Source: Diplocarpon mali (taxonomy: Eukaryota; Ascomycota; Leotiomycetes; Helotiales; Drepanopezizaceae). Taken from it: a stretch of DNA of 14,131 nucleotides. This document shows, piece after piece, positions 1 to 9,507 of the stretch. The position numbers and the translations under genes were made by a program. The DNA lies in contig JAENRP010000634.1 in NCBI GenBank assembly GCA_024741835.1, forward strand, positions 1 through 14,131, in the 5' to 3' direction. Under the pieces are notes generated by a model. That model was given only the letters and a program-made list of their open reading frames with translations, was not told the DNA's origin and searched no databases. The stretch's first letter is position 1. Every line of letters starts with the position of its first letter.

Positions 1-2
1 AG

Positions 3-104
3 ATAACTCGCGGGCTAGGATTATAAGTGGATTTTGGAAAAACCGGTAGAGGGAAAGGGAAAGAGGCAAGAGGGTGATTCGATAAATTAAAAATCTTCTT
101 TTAA
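3..104 (+). pseudogene. 3' end of an unidentified RIP-degraded reading frame (partial)
   Basis: Frame from base 3 reads a Thr-Arg-Gly-Leu-Gly-Leu-(stop)-Val-Asp peptide, then a Lys/Gly/Arg-rich tail, with possible end at TAA 102-104. It resembles the in-frame peptide at 11684-11712 near the C-terminus of the 800-codon relic (Thr-Pro-Gly-Pro-Gly-Leu-Arg-Leu-Asp followed by Lys/Glu-rich residues). I therefore read it as the tail of a related protein entering from the left edge. Internal TAA and TGA codons show decay. Function unknown, and the call rests on one short peptide similarity. Confidence 0.3.
4..31 (+). repeat. 28-bp dispersed motif, copy 1
   Basis: By hand alignment about 20 of 28 positions match the best-preserved copy at 12108-12135 with no gaps; many of the differences are C/T or G/A changes, the RIP type. 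It lies at the start of the decayed frame tail. Confidence 0.5.
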
Positions 105-110
105 GTAAGA

Positions 111-138
111 TGACTCGTAGGCCAAGACTATAAGTTAG
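111..138 (+). repeat. 28-bp dispersed motif, copy 2
   Basis: Overlaps the ATG at 110-112 and encodes the MTRRPRL start. About 20 of 28 positions match the copy at 12108; there is no gap. Confidence 0.5.
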
Positions 139-852
139 AAATCTGAAAACTAGCAAAGCTATTAAAGCGCAAGTCGAAGAAAAATTAGAAACAAATTTAA
201 GTAATCTTAAGGATATATGGCCTAACTAACTTAAGAGGCGACCTTGCTAAATAGGGTAAAAACAATTAGAAACTGCATTAGCCTTAAAGTGACTTAGGTA
301 AGTTTAAAGGGTTTTAATAGGAAAGTTATTAAAAGGTTCTAAGTTGTTTTTAATATATCTAAGTGTCGAAATTGAAGAAGTTAGTGAAAAAGTCGAATTG
401 TCTAAAACCGTATTAGCGTATTCCTACTTATAAGCTAGGCTTAGAAGTAGAATTCCAATTTCTATGTAAAGCTTAATTAGCCTTTATTAAGTAAGTGTAA
501 TAAGGTATAGAATAGCTAATAGGGGTATTGCAATTAAATGTAATAGAAGAAGGTTTACTCTATTTAGGATTAATTTCTAAAATAAGGTTTTCGAAATAAA
601 AGGGGGCTTTTCTTAACCTTTAGGACAATTCCTATTAGCTATCGAAATAAGGGGTTTTTTAGAATCGTTTCTAAAGCAAGAGTTCGAGTTCCGTCGAATT
701 GAATATTCGATACTATAAGCGTTTAAGGTTGCCGATATAGCTAATTAAATATATCTATTCCAAAAGGGCTAGAATTTAAAAAAATCGTACTATTAAAGCT
801 AATAATTTAAGCTTTTTAAGTAAAGAAAAAGGATAGGGGTTTCAACTGAGAA

Positions 853-1107
853 GTCGAAAAGGGATTGTTAAAAAAAGAGAATTTCGAAGCAAAGACCGAT
901 AGTAACAATTAACTAAATGATTCTCGCATCGAAAGGGGGTTATTGAAAAAAGAGAATTTCGAAGCAGAGACCGATAGTAACAATTAACTGAATGATTCTC
1001 GCGTCGAAAGGGAGTTGCCGAAAAAAGAGGTTTTCGAAGCAGAGACCAATAGTAATAATTAACTGAATGATTCTCGCATTAAAAGGAGGTTATCGAAAAA
1101 GGGGGTT
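853..1107 (+). repeat. 75-bp tandem repeat, 3.4 copies
   Basis: Units lie at 853-927, 928-1002 and 1003-1077, with a 30-bp partial unit at 1078-1107. The anchor GAGAATTTCGAAGC recurs at 877 and 952, with GAGGTTTTCGAAGC at 1027, exactly 75 bp apart. The period is 25 codons, so the array keeps phase in any frame, as coding repeats do. Unit differences are almost all transitions, so the duplication predates at least part of the RIP damage. Confidence 0.9.
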
Positions 1108-1389
1108 GATCTCTTATCTACGAACTAAGAGAATCAAAAGGAGAAGTCGTATAAAGACGAAATCTCAAAGGAATCGTCCCTATATAGGTCACTAATATAA
1201 GATAGAGTAGGAATAATATAAGAATAGGCCTATATGAAGACCAAAGATAAGAGGGAGGAAGTACTATAAGCAGGCTCTCCGAAGATAAGAACTAAGACAA
1301 TTCACTAGTTAAGGGTAGAATAGGTGGTTAGTATTGCGCGCTATCTCTAAGTATAACAGTAGTCCTATTTATACCCCCTTCGACCCTTA

Positions 1390-1624
1390 GCCGATTATAT
1401 GACTTTATCACATGACTTATATCATATGACTCCTCCTTCGACTCTCTATCCCGTGACTCCTCGACTGTCATATGACTATCACGTGACTCCTTTTCTTCTA
1501 GGTCTCTACAATACTAAGAACTCAAGCAGCTGACCTGCCTAACTACTAATCCTCTAACTCGGACGAATTTGAGTTACTATCCTTAAAAATACCTCGAATA
1601 CCTTAAATACTAGTAGTAAAGAAA
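1390..1624. other. Spacer between two decayed frames; candidate promoter region
   Basis: No coding sequence is visible. The interval holds the CAYRTGACT box cluster (1396-1488) and an AT-rich stretch directly before ATG 1625. If the 1625 frame was once expressed, this is where its promoter would lie. No clear TATA box or initiator was recognised. Confidence 0.4.
1396..1488 (+). promoter_or_regulatory. Cluster of six E-box-like CAYRTGACT sites
   Basis: TATATGACT (ending 1404), TCACATGACT (1417), TCATATGACT (1431), CCCGTGACT (1458), TCATATGACT (1477) and TCACGTGACT (1488) all lie on the same strand in 93 bp. The last contains TCACGTGA, the classical bHLH palindrome of the Cbf1/Pho4 type; CATATG variants could be RIP products of CACGTG, since each half loses C to T or G to A. 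The Copia LTRs below carry a related CCACGTGACTCTG. Binding is inferred from sequence only. Confidence 0.35.
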
Positions 1625-1625
1625 A

Positions 1626-1653
1626 TGACTCGCAGGCCCAGCCTATAGGTTAA
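1626..1653 (+). repeat. 28-bp dispersed motif, copy 3
   Basis: Overlaps the ATG of the 800-codon relic. About 22 of 28 positions match the copy at 12108; it retains the GGCCC core and the TATAGGT tail. Confidence 0.6.
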
Positions 1654-2855
1654 TATACGTAATACTATAGACTCAGAAGATGATTTATCTAATAAAGAGA
1701 TTAGCACTATTACTAATATACTAGAAATTTTTAATAATATTAAAAGAGATACCGCTAATATTATATAATCTTTCCCTAATGACCTATAAAAATTTGTTCT
1801 CAAATTCTATAAGTTAATAATAAAGCGTTTAAGAAAAGAAGGTCGGGGAGAAGTCTTATTAGCATAAGAAGGGATAATAAAAGCTGTTAAGCAGATTATA
1901 AAACTACTATAAGATGAATTTTCTATAGATAATATTATGCAGTTCTTCATTAAGTATAAGAAATTGAAATATAACTTCTATATTCTTAAAGAGAAATCCG
2001 AAGTTAATATAAATATTATCTTTATAGAATATTATTAAGTCCCCTTTAATATAAAGATAATACTATAGCATAGCGACAGTTTTAAGATAGTAGTAATACT
2101 AGAAATAAAGATAAGACTTATAAAGTTTATAATAGGAATATTTAAGGACTTCAATTTTAAAAAGTTCTACGCCCTTTATAAACGCTAATGTGCGCAGTAC
2201 TATAGATTGGCAATAATAGGCCTTAATAATAAAGATATATCATCTAATATCTACAAATTTTATATTGCTCCTAACCTAACCTTATTTTTATTATATCTAG
2301 GAAATTATGCAATTATAGCCATTAGCAATAGAATAGCAAACCAAGTTAAGAAGGATATATTATTAAGCTTCGCTAAGTTCAGAGTAGCACTTAAAGCCCT
2401 CAAATTGTTTTATAATATCGTATAAACCCTTGCCTAATACGATGCTATACTAACTATTGACAACTTTATATCATTCTATAGCAAAGGCTTTTTAAATATG
2501 CCTAAGTTATTTAGCTGCGCCTTTTTAAGCGCTATGCGCATATACAATCATAGTAATTATAGAAAGAATTCATTTTTAATATTAGTATAAGAAGAATTAG
2601 AAATATACCAATACTACTTCCGGACCTTAAATAAGAAGCTAAACCCCCCCTTTGCCTTCCTTTATAATATAACTTATAGCTTAATATAATAGATACTAAG
2701 GATATATTATAAATTATACCTAAGCGCTCTACTAACTTAATATAAATCTTTATATAAACTAATAATATATTCTAAGCCTATATAGTTTATTAGAATTGAC
2801 TACTACTTAAGAGTTATTACTATTAAGATTAATACTAATATAAGATTTGTAAGAT

Positions 2856-2883
2856 TGACTCCTAGGCTTAGCTCGCAAGTCAA
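2856..2883 (+). repeat. 28-bp dispersed motif, copy 4
   Basis: In the same reading phase as copy 3, encoding Leu-Thr-Pro-Arg-Leu-Ser-Ser-Gln-Val-Asn. Its ends form TTGACT...AGTCAA (2855-2883), a six-base inverted repeat. About 20 of 28 positions match the copy at 12108. Confidence 0.5.
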
Positions 2884-3320
2884 TCCACTTAATAATAGAA
2901 CTATTGACTACTACGTGATTCTGGCAGCTAAACAATCGACTAGAGAATTCGCTATTTAGGAAAAATCCTATAAATTATCAAATCTTATACCCTAACGCCT
3001 TAAGAATGCTTAGTAGATCTTACTAAATCTGGCTTAAAATGCAGTATAATAGAAAGAATTAAATACTAAAGAAAAGATACTTTTAAAGGAGTATATCTCT
3101 AATAAGATAACTCTACTCTCTATATTTATTAAATAAGGCATATTTATTAATATAGAATCTACTAAAGAACTAGGAAAAGGTGGCTTTCTTACTATTAGTA
3201 ATAACTATATAAAAGTTATTGGTAATAACTCATTAGAGAATAGCATAGACTTAGAAGATTTTCTTATTAATTCCATTAGCATAAAGAGACCTAGTACTAT
3301 AAAATGGAGTATTGCTAAAG

Positions 3321-3325
3321 AATCG
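3321..3325 (+). repeat. Target-site duplication AATCG, left copy
   Basis: AATCG directly precedes the 5' LTR and recurs directly after the 3' LTR at 11327-11331. Five bases is the usual target duplication of Copia integrases. Removing one copy restores the reading phase of the interrupted frame. Confidence 0.93.
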
Positions 3326-3522
3326 TGTTATATAGAATGGGCGGAGTCTCTACTTATTCTGGAGACCCTCCACGTGACTCTGCTTAGTTATAGACTCTTC
3401 CTTTTCTTTCCGAAGTCTCTTTACTATATATATATTAGATAATAATATAATCAATCATCTTTTCCTACTTCTACAAGCCTTTTAAGCGACCTAATGAAGG
3501 CCCTCTAGCCGACCGCACTATA
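3326..3522 (+). repeat. Copia 5' LTR, 197 bp
   Basis: Begins TGTTATATAGAAT after AATCG and ends CGCACTATA, where the terminal TA corresponds to an original CA. It aligns without gaps to the 3' LTR once the nested element is removed. I count about 21 differences, all C/T or G/A. It contains CCACGTGACTCTG (3379-3391) and an alternating TA run (3425-3435) that could be the TATA box of the element promoter. It is more C-to-T mutated than its partner. Confidence 0.93.
3425..3435 (+). promoter_or_regulatory. TA-rich putative TATA box of the LTR
   Basis: An alternating TATATATATAT run lies in mid-LTR, a plausible promoter position before the transcript start. The equivalent place in the 3' LTR (10791-10796) is where the mariner-type element inserted. 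RIP has added TA here (CACT became TATT), so the original box was shorter. Confidence 0.35.
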
Positions 3523-3583
3523 GTTATAAGCCCTATAAGCACTTTAATATGCTTTCTCTTTGCATACAACCGGCTAGAGGGCC
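3499..3583 (+). other. Inverted repeat spanning LTR end, primer-binding site and leader
   Basis: GGCCCTCTAGCCG (3499-3511) and CGGCTAGAGGGCC (3571-3583) are perfect 13-bp complements. The stem extends by AAGG pairing beyond a one-base bulge. The 59-nt loop contains the LTR boundary and the primer-binding site. In genomic RNA this would display the primer site in a loop, as in other retroelement leaders; that role is inference. The arms are preserved even though the flanks are RIP-damaged. Confidence 0.6.
3523..3534 (+). other. Primer-binding site, half-tRNA type (initiator tRNA-Met anticodon arm)
   Basis: GTTATAAGCCCT starts immediately after the 5' LTR. With one G-to-A RIP change it is GTTATGAGCCCT, the complement of the conserved eukaryotic initiator tRNA-Met anticodon arm (AGGGCUCAUAAC). 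Priming from a tRNA cleaved in the anticodon loop is known for Drosophila copia and yeast Ty5. The remnant beside the inverted LTR fragment (12851-12857) still has the unmutated GTTATGA on the minus strand. Confidence 0.75.
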
Positions 3584-3726
3584 CTTTGAGCTCTTGACCG
3601 ACTTTTCGAGTATTTATAACAACTTAAAGGACCTTTATTTTCAATTAATAAATCTCTATTTTCCGATCGAACCTTATTTATAAACTCTATTTATATACTT
3701 AACCTTTTCACTAGACTCTATTTAAT

Positions 3727-6700
3727 ATATCTAACTCTTTAAGCATCTCTAAGCCTTACTTTAATACCTTTGCCTCTTAGGTAAAGTGGTTTAGTAAATA
3801 TATATTCTTTACTAAGCTTTATAATATTACCATTTTTGCTAATCTAAGACTCCTATTTAAGTCAATTATAAAGATTGAGCCTTAAGCTCCCTTTATATAG
3901 GAGCTTAAGGAACTAGAAACAGCTAACCTTTATATAGTATACGCGAGGTTGTATAAAGAGTATGCAGCGACTCCATCCGAATAGATTTACGCCCGCTTTC
4001 CCTTAGGAGATCCGTTAAAGGCTCCTTCTCTATAGGCCTCTTATAAGGATATTAAGGATGAATATAAAATCCTAATAAAGGAGTACTATATGCGTAAGGA
4101 AACTTAAAAGACTTAACGCAAATATTATAAACTACTCTTAGAATAGGTCTTTAAGACTATTAATAGAACGCTCCTAGCTTCTGCAATAGCTTAAGTATAA
4201 ATCCAAGCTAAGAAGCTCTTTTCCTTAATACCTGATAGAGATACTCTTATAATTAGAATTACTACTAATAACCTGTATTCTATTTTGGTAAACTAGCAAC
4301 TCTTACTCTAAGGCTTAGTATCTATTTTAAAGCGTAATATTGCGCCTTTTAATAAGGCTATTCAGTTTTAAATAAGGCTCTAGTATCGCGATATATTACG
4401 CTAAAGTAAGACTAGGAGAACTAACACTTAGCAGTAGATCTAAGAGTAGTAGGAGGCGTACCGCCTAGTAGAATAATATAGTCTTCTTAAGATTAAAGGA
4501 AGACTAGGAATAATTGACTTTTTAGACTTAGTTATAGTAAAGATCAATTTAAGTTAAGCGACTCGCTTAAAGGAGGAAATTATTACTAATAAGCAGATGG
4601 GAACCTTATATAAGTATAACCTAATGCAGCTAAGCCGCGCTTTAGCAAACATTAAATCTAATAGAGCAATTGATAATAAAGGGCTAGCAGTTTTTGCTAC
4701 TTAAGAGTCTCTTTTAAATGCCGAAACCCCTTCGCAAGCTTTAGTAAGTAGCTCCTGAAATCGCTCTATAAGCTCTAGAAGGGAGATTAGGCCTAAGTGC
4801 CTTTATAAAGGTTCTAAAAATCACTATTAGAAGCCCTAGGACTATTAGAAACTATTATATACTATAGATAGGCGCAAGGAAAATATAAAGGTTCTTCCTT
4901 TGCGAAAGGAGGTCCTATAAATATAAAAGGCATTAAACGCAGGAGACTAGTTCAAGGGTCTCTAAGCATAGCTTAAGGAGAATGATATTATAGTAATAGC
5001 GATTGATAAATTTAAAGGAAAGGCTTTAGCCTTTAGGAAGGATAGTTTAGGCAAAAGGGAGAACTTACCAGTCTTTATAGTAATAGATCCCTTTGCCTTT
5101 AACGCTTTTAAAGAATTGTTCAATATCTATTACCTCTTTAAGCTAGAATGCCACCTGCTCTCTTTAAGTACGCTCCTTAATAATTGCGCGGCTACTTATA
5201 TTATTAATTTAAAGGATTTACTTATTATAGGCACCTTTAAGCCTTTTGGCGACTTATAGCAATATGTTAAAGCAAGTACCTTAAGACTCTTAATTATTAG
5301 GAGAGGTAATAGATATATAGCAGACTCTCTTCTATAGCGTAATAGCTCTCTTATAAGGATAACGCTTTGCAACGTTGCTATTATAAAGGAGTTTACTATT
5401 AATATTATCTTAAAGAGGCTCCTTGCGGATAAGGGTTTTTAATACTCTAAAGTAGACCTTACTTTACACTTTAAGAGTATTAAAGATTTTATAAAGCAAG
5501 CTTAATTAAAGCGTTATTATAATCTCATTTTCTTTAAATATAAGCCTATTAACTATTTAGATCTTTTAAATATACTTTAATATAACTTCTCTGCCTTAAT
5601 AGCGTTCCTTATAATTAAGACGACGCTTTATAATAGGTTTTAGTCTAGCTATATACTTATTAAGGTGCAGGATAATAATGCGTACACTTAGTACCTTTAT
5701 ACTAGCTACTTAAGCGCAAAGGCTCTTTAAGCGCTAGTCAAGTGCGCTAAGGGAGTAAAGATCAGGGGAATATAAAGGCTAGAGTGCCTTATATGCGTAG
5801 TAGCGTCTGCTAAATAAGTTATTTCTTACGCTACCTTTAAGAACTGATCTTTAAGGCCCTTCTTTAAGATCTCTTAGAATCTCTTTAACTTTTTAAATAA
5901 CTTATATAATAGTTGCTTATAGGTTCTTTTAATTAAGGACAAGTATAGTAGTATACTTTAGATATTCCTATTAAGATCAAAGGGCAGAGACGTAGTTATA
6001 AAGGTCCTTTAAGCCTTTAAAGTATAAGTGAAATACTAATATAGGCTTTCTATTTGCAAGATCAAGTAAGATAATAACACTTTAGTAATCTCCTTAAGGG
6101 AAGACTTTCTTATAAAGTATTAAAAATAGGTAAAAGAGAAGGGAATCGATTTAAAGCTTACTCCCGCTTATACCTACTAACCTAATAGAGGCGTAAAGCG
6201 AGTAGGAAGGGAGTTGATTAAACGCTCTATTAAAATAAGGATCTACGCTAGGCTTTTAGCAAGCCTTTGGCTAAAGGTTATAAAGGCTATTATATACCTT
6301 TATAATATCTCCTTATTTGCTAAGAAGAAGATGATCTTATTAAGTAAGGCTTTTTATAATTAGTTTAAGTAGTATTTTCAATTCTATAAGCTGCTGCTTA
6401 TTAAGCAGATAATAGTAAGCTTAAAGCCTAACTAAAGTCGCATTTATATATATAGCGCTTGCGCATACCCTTTAATTAAAGAGAGGAAGGTAGAAAGGGA
6501 CTGCTGAACCTTTAAAATTAAATTATAAGGGTACTTAAGTTACTTAATTAGATATATTACCTTTAATATTTATAGAATCTAGGTTCTTATACTCTAGCAA
6601 GTAATAATAACTTATAATATCGAATTCGATAAGTCTCTCTTTTATAGTCCAAAAGTTAAGCGCGCAAACCCTATATTGCGCTAGGAACTTAAGATAACCC

Positions 6701-9243
6701 TTTAATTGATTAAAGAGGGAGAGGGAGCTTAGGACGCTAAGTTCAAAGGCATTTTTAAGGAATCGGAGCTTATTATAGGGCCGAATGCAATCGCTGCAAA
6801 AGAAGCCGTTATATAAGAAGAGCCTATATTATAGACTAACGCTACTCTATAGCCTCTAACTAATGATATAAAAGGCCTTAACTTAAATCTAAATCCGAAA
6901 GACCCGCTTAGAAACTCAGGGGTAGAAGCAAGCGAATTAGAAGCTACTTCGCCAGTTTTTAAAAAGGTAAATAGCGACTAAAGCTTAAGGGTGATGATTT
7001 CCTATAAAGGCCCTATTAAAGAAGGAACTATAGACGACTTTAAGGAAGTCTTTAAAGATAAGTTCTATAAGGCAATCGGCAGATCTTTAGCTACTATTTT
7101 ATATAGGAATAGAGATGGCTTAAGGGCTTTAAGATAGAGTCTTTAATTATAAAGGCAGGCCTTAATAAACTTTAGTAAAAGGCTAGAGGCATTACTACTA
7201 AGATCTGGGAGGAGCTTTAATAGTCTTATAAAAAGCGATTTAGTAAAAGGAGTAGGCCTTAATAATATAATACCTTAAGTTATAATACTAGCTTAAAGAC
7301 TATAGGCTTAAGAGATAGAGCTACCTAGACTCTTAAAAGAACCTTTAGTAATAATAAAAATAGAGAAGGAGACTTATAAAGAAAAGCGCAAGGAGGAACT
7401 CCCTCTTTTTAAGTAAAAGAGGATAAGACGCTTAAGTATTAAGCAATAGGAGACTTTAAAAGTATGCGCTATTGCTTTAAAGTATATGCTCTCTTAAAGT
7501 AATATTAATTTACCCTACTCCTTATATACGCAGGAGTTTATATCAACCTTTTAAGTAAACGAATAGATAAGGGAAGATAAGAAGGACTATTTAATAGTTT
7601 ATACAGTTATTAAAGCTATAGTTAATAGTTAGGTAAAGGATAAAGCGTAGTCTCTTAATCGCTTATAGTATTAAGGCTTTTTACTAAAGCCTTTAAAAGG
7701 ATGGCTAGACTTAGAAAAGCACCCTTTTAGCAAACGATTTAAGGAAGGAGGGCGCTAGGAGATTAGGAATTTAAAATCTTAGAGTTATTAGAAAATTGTG
7801 CAGAAGTACTATTCGAAGCCTCTACCGATACTATTAAAATAGGTTTTTACTTATAAGGTTAATAGCTCTAGCGAGCTTTTAAAGTGCCAATTATAGCTAA
7901 TTATATAAGGAGATCTTTAAGATAAAGCTTCAATTTTCTTAACCTACGCAGCTATACTTATAGTAAAGTCTTTTAAGATACTAATAGCGCTTACTATATA
8001 CTTTAATATAGAAGTAAAGCAGTTTAATATTATTAACGCATTTGTTAATACTCCTAAAGACCTAAGGAGTACTTTAGTTATATGCTTTCTATTAGATGGC
8101 TTTAAGCGCCCTAGTATAGTAGTAAAATTGGATCGCGCGCTCTATAGGCTGAAAGACTTTCTAGTGCTATAGTATAGGAACTTCGCAAAAACGCTTAAAG
8201 GCCTTTAACTTAAGCTACTAGGTGAAGAGCCTTATATTTTTATAATAAAGGATCGTATAGTCTTTATAGCGTTTTATATTAATGATATTTAAGTGTTATA
8301 TAAGGCCTTTAACTTAGATCAGGCGACTCATTTGATTGAAGACCTAAAGAAGGCATATAAGCTTATTATTATAGGAGATATCTCTTAGTTCTTTAGAATA
8401 AGGATTATTTAGGATAAAAAGGTAAAGAGGATCTCCTTAGTTTATAATACCTATATTGAAAAGATCGCTTAAAAGTTTGGAACTAATATAGGAAGAGTGC
8501 TTAGTACTTTACTACTAAAGAAGGAGTTTGTTAAGAACTTAAGGCAAGCTTCTTTAAAAAAGGTAAAGGAGTATTAAGAGAAAATAGGCTCTATTTTCTA
8601 TATAGCGATTATAATACGCCTAGATATTGCATTCGCAGCCTCTTAACTATCTTTCTTTCTAATTAATCTAAGCTTTAAGCACCTTTTAGCTGCGGATTAG
8701 ACGCTTTAATACTTATATAATATATGCTTCTTAGGAATTGCCTATAGCTTTAAGGCTAAGGAATACTAATTGGTTGCATCTTTAGATGCTTCTTTTAAAG
8801 ATGATTAAAAGACCTGCAGATCCTTTTAAGGATACGTCTTCTTTTTATTTAAAGGACTGATTATTTAAAAAGCGAATCGCTAAGCGACTGTTACGCTCTC
8901 TTCTATTAAAGTAGAACTTTATAGCATAGTTTCTACTGCGAAAGAGATAATAGCTATAAAACGCCTTTTTAAAAAGATTCGTATAAACTCCCTCTTTAAA
9001 TAGAATATATATTACAATAATTAATAAACGATTTGGCTAATTATTATAAAGAATAAGAAGATTAAGATAAGCCTTTAATATATTAAAATTAGCAATATAT
9101 AGATCTGCTAAGAGTATTAGAGAGGAAGCTTTTAAATAATCTACCTCCTTATAAGGGAGATATATGCAAATAGGCTTACTAAGAACCTAGACTGCTAGAA
9201 GTTTAAGAGCTTTATTCGTTTATTAAACCTTTAGAGCTTTTAA
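3727..9243 (+). pseudogene. Copia Gag-Pol polyprotein, RIP-inactivated (about 1838 codons)
   Basis: One frame runs without indels from a probable start at 3727 (ATA for ATG) to TAA 9241-9243. Residues 1 to about 470 are Gag-like, with a damaged zinc-knuckle pattern at codon 4798 (C-x2-Lys-x4-H). The protease site reads Leu-Leu-Asn-Asn-Cys-Ala-Ala-Thr at 5173, with the catalytic Asp changed to Asn (codon 5179). The integrase zinc domain keeps C-x2-C (5785, 5794), but both His are TAC Tyr codons (5692, 5707). In the integrase core, the first Asp is AAT (5878), the second Asp is intact (6070) and the Glu is AAG (6196). In RT, the first catalytic Asp is AAT (8026) and the YVDD box reads Tyr-Ile-Asn-Asp (8275-8286). 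RNase H keeps Leu-Asp-Ala-Ser-Phe (8782-8796). The usual C-terminal Leu-Thr-Lys...Phe-Lys-Ser-Phe ending lies near 9160-9220. Premature stops are overwhelmingly TAA/TAG. Integrase before RT identifies Copia rather than Gypsy. Confidence 0.9.
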
Positions 9244-9356
9244 ATAATCGTTTAATAATTCGCACTTGCTAGCGAGTAATTACTTATTATTAAGAGACTT
9301 ATACTTATAAGCTCTTACTCTTTTATAATCATATTTATTTATTTTCTTTTATAAAG

Positions 9357-9372
9357 CGTACTATAGAAGCTT
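9357..9372 (+). repeat. 16-bp direct repeat, left copy
   Basis: CGTACTATAGAAGCTT is identical at 9876-9891, 519 bp away. ATAAA also precedes both copies, with one extra G in the left. The pair flanks the main GC-rich block, suggesting a duplication or an insertion event inside the element. Confidence 0.7.
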
Positions 9373-9507
9373 CTCCTTTTTTAAAAATATAGAATAGGTA
9401 ACGTTCTTAAGCTACTATTATAAGGTGCGACCCTCTCTTAGATTCTCTTAGCTAAGGCCAGGAGCCGCGAAGCTATAGCTATAAGCTTTATATAGATCTC
9501 CTTTTAA

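Larger units (their letters stand above)
110..1389 (+). pseudogene. Unidentified RIP-degraded ORF with N-terminal MTRRPRL and internal 25-codon repeats
   Basis: An ATG at 110 opens a frame reading Met-Thr-Arg-Arg-Pro-Arg-Leu-(Gln)-Val, almost the same N-terminus as the relic starting at 1625 (Met-Thr-Arg-Arg-Pro-Ser-Leu-(Gln)-Val). Up to about 850 the frame is interrupted almost only by TAA/TAG, consistent with Gln codons changed by RIP; it is Lys/Arg/Leu/Ile-rich and shows no motif I recognise. Between 853 and 1107 it crosses a 75-bp tandem repeat. There the same frame also needs TGA as Trp, while the frame one base to the left gives an acidic Glu/Asn/Asp-rich repeat whose stops inside the repeat are all TAA, so which frame is coding in the repeats, or whether a frameshift lies near 850, is unresolved. 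In the original frame the next plausible end is TAG 1387-1389. No function can be assigned. Confidence 0.4.
1625..3325 (+). pseudogene. Unidentified 800-codon RIP-degraded ORF, 5' part (567 codons)
   Basis: ATG 1625 opens a frame that runs to the Copia insertion at 3326 with no frameshift. I count about 23 premature stops in this part, all TAA or TAG and none TGA, as expected from Gln codons turned into stops by C-to-T change in CpA. The stretch 2207-2425 is the longest uninterrupted piece. The translation is rich in Ile, Leu, Lys and Tyr, the amino-acid bias that RIP imposes, with no recognisable catalytic motif, zinc finger or transposase signature. It starts with Met-Thr-Arg-Arg-Pro and carries a second copy of that peptide theme at 2856-2883. 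It continues in phase at 11332 beyond the retrotransposon. It may be a transposon-encoded or repeated host protein, since RIP acts on duplicated DNA; the family is unknown to me. Confidence 0.6.

Noticed and set aside
675..695. B-box-like GTTCGAGTTCC suggesting a tRNA gene
   Set aside because: No A box at the right distance, no cloverleaf or acceptor stem, and it lies inside a decayed frame.
1603..1803. Minus-strand open stretch of 66 codons
   Set aside because: It lies opposite the start of the 800-codon relic and is open only because of AT-rich composition.
1625..3325. The relic at 1625 as Gag of the Copia element
   Set aside because: It lies outside the 5' LTR beyond the AATCG duplication and continues in phase after the 3' LTR, so it is the interrupted target, not part of the element.
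1625..9243. A genetic code in which TAA and TAG encode glutamine, as in some ciliates
   Set aside because: TAG also replaces Trp in conserved contexts (5689, 5875), catalytic Asp codons have become Asn, zinc His codons have become Tyr, and the two LTRs differ only by transitions. Point mutation explains all of this; recoding does not.
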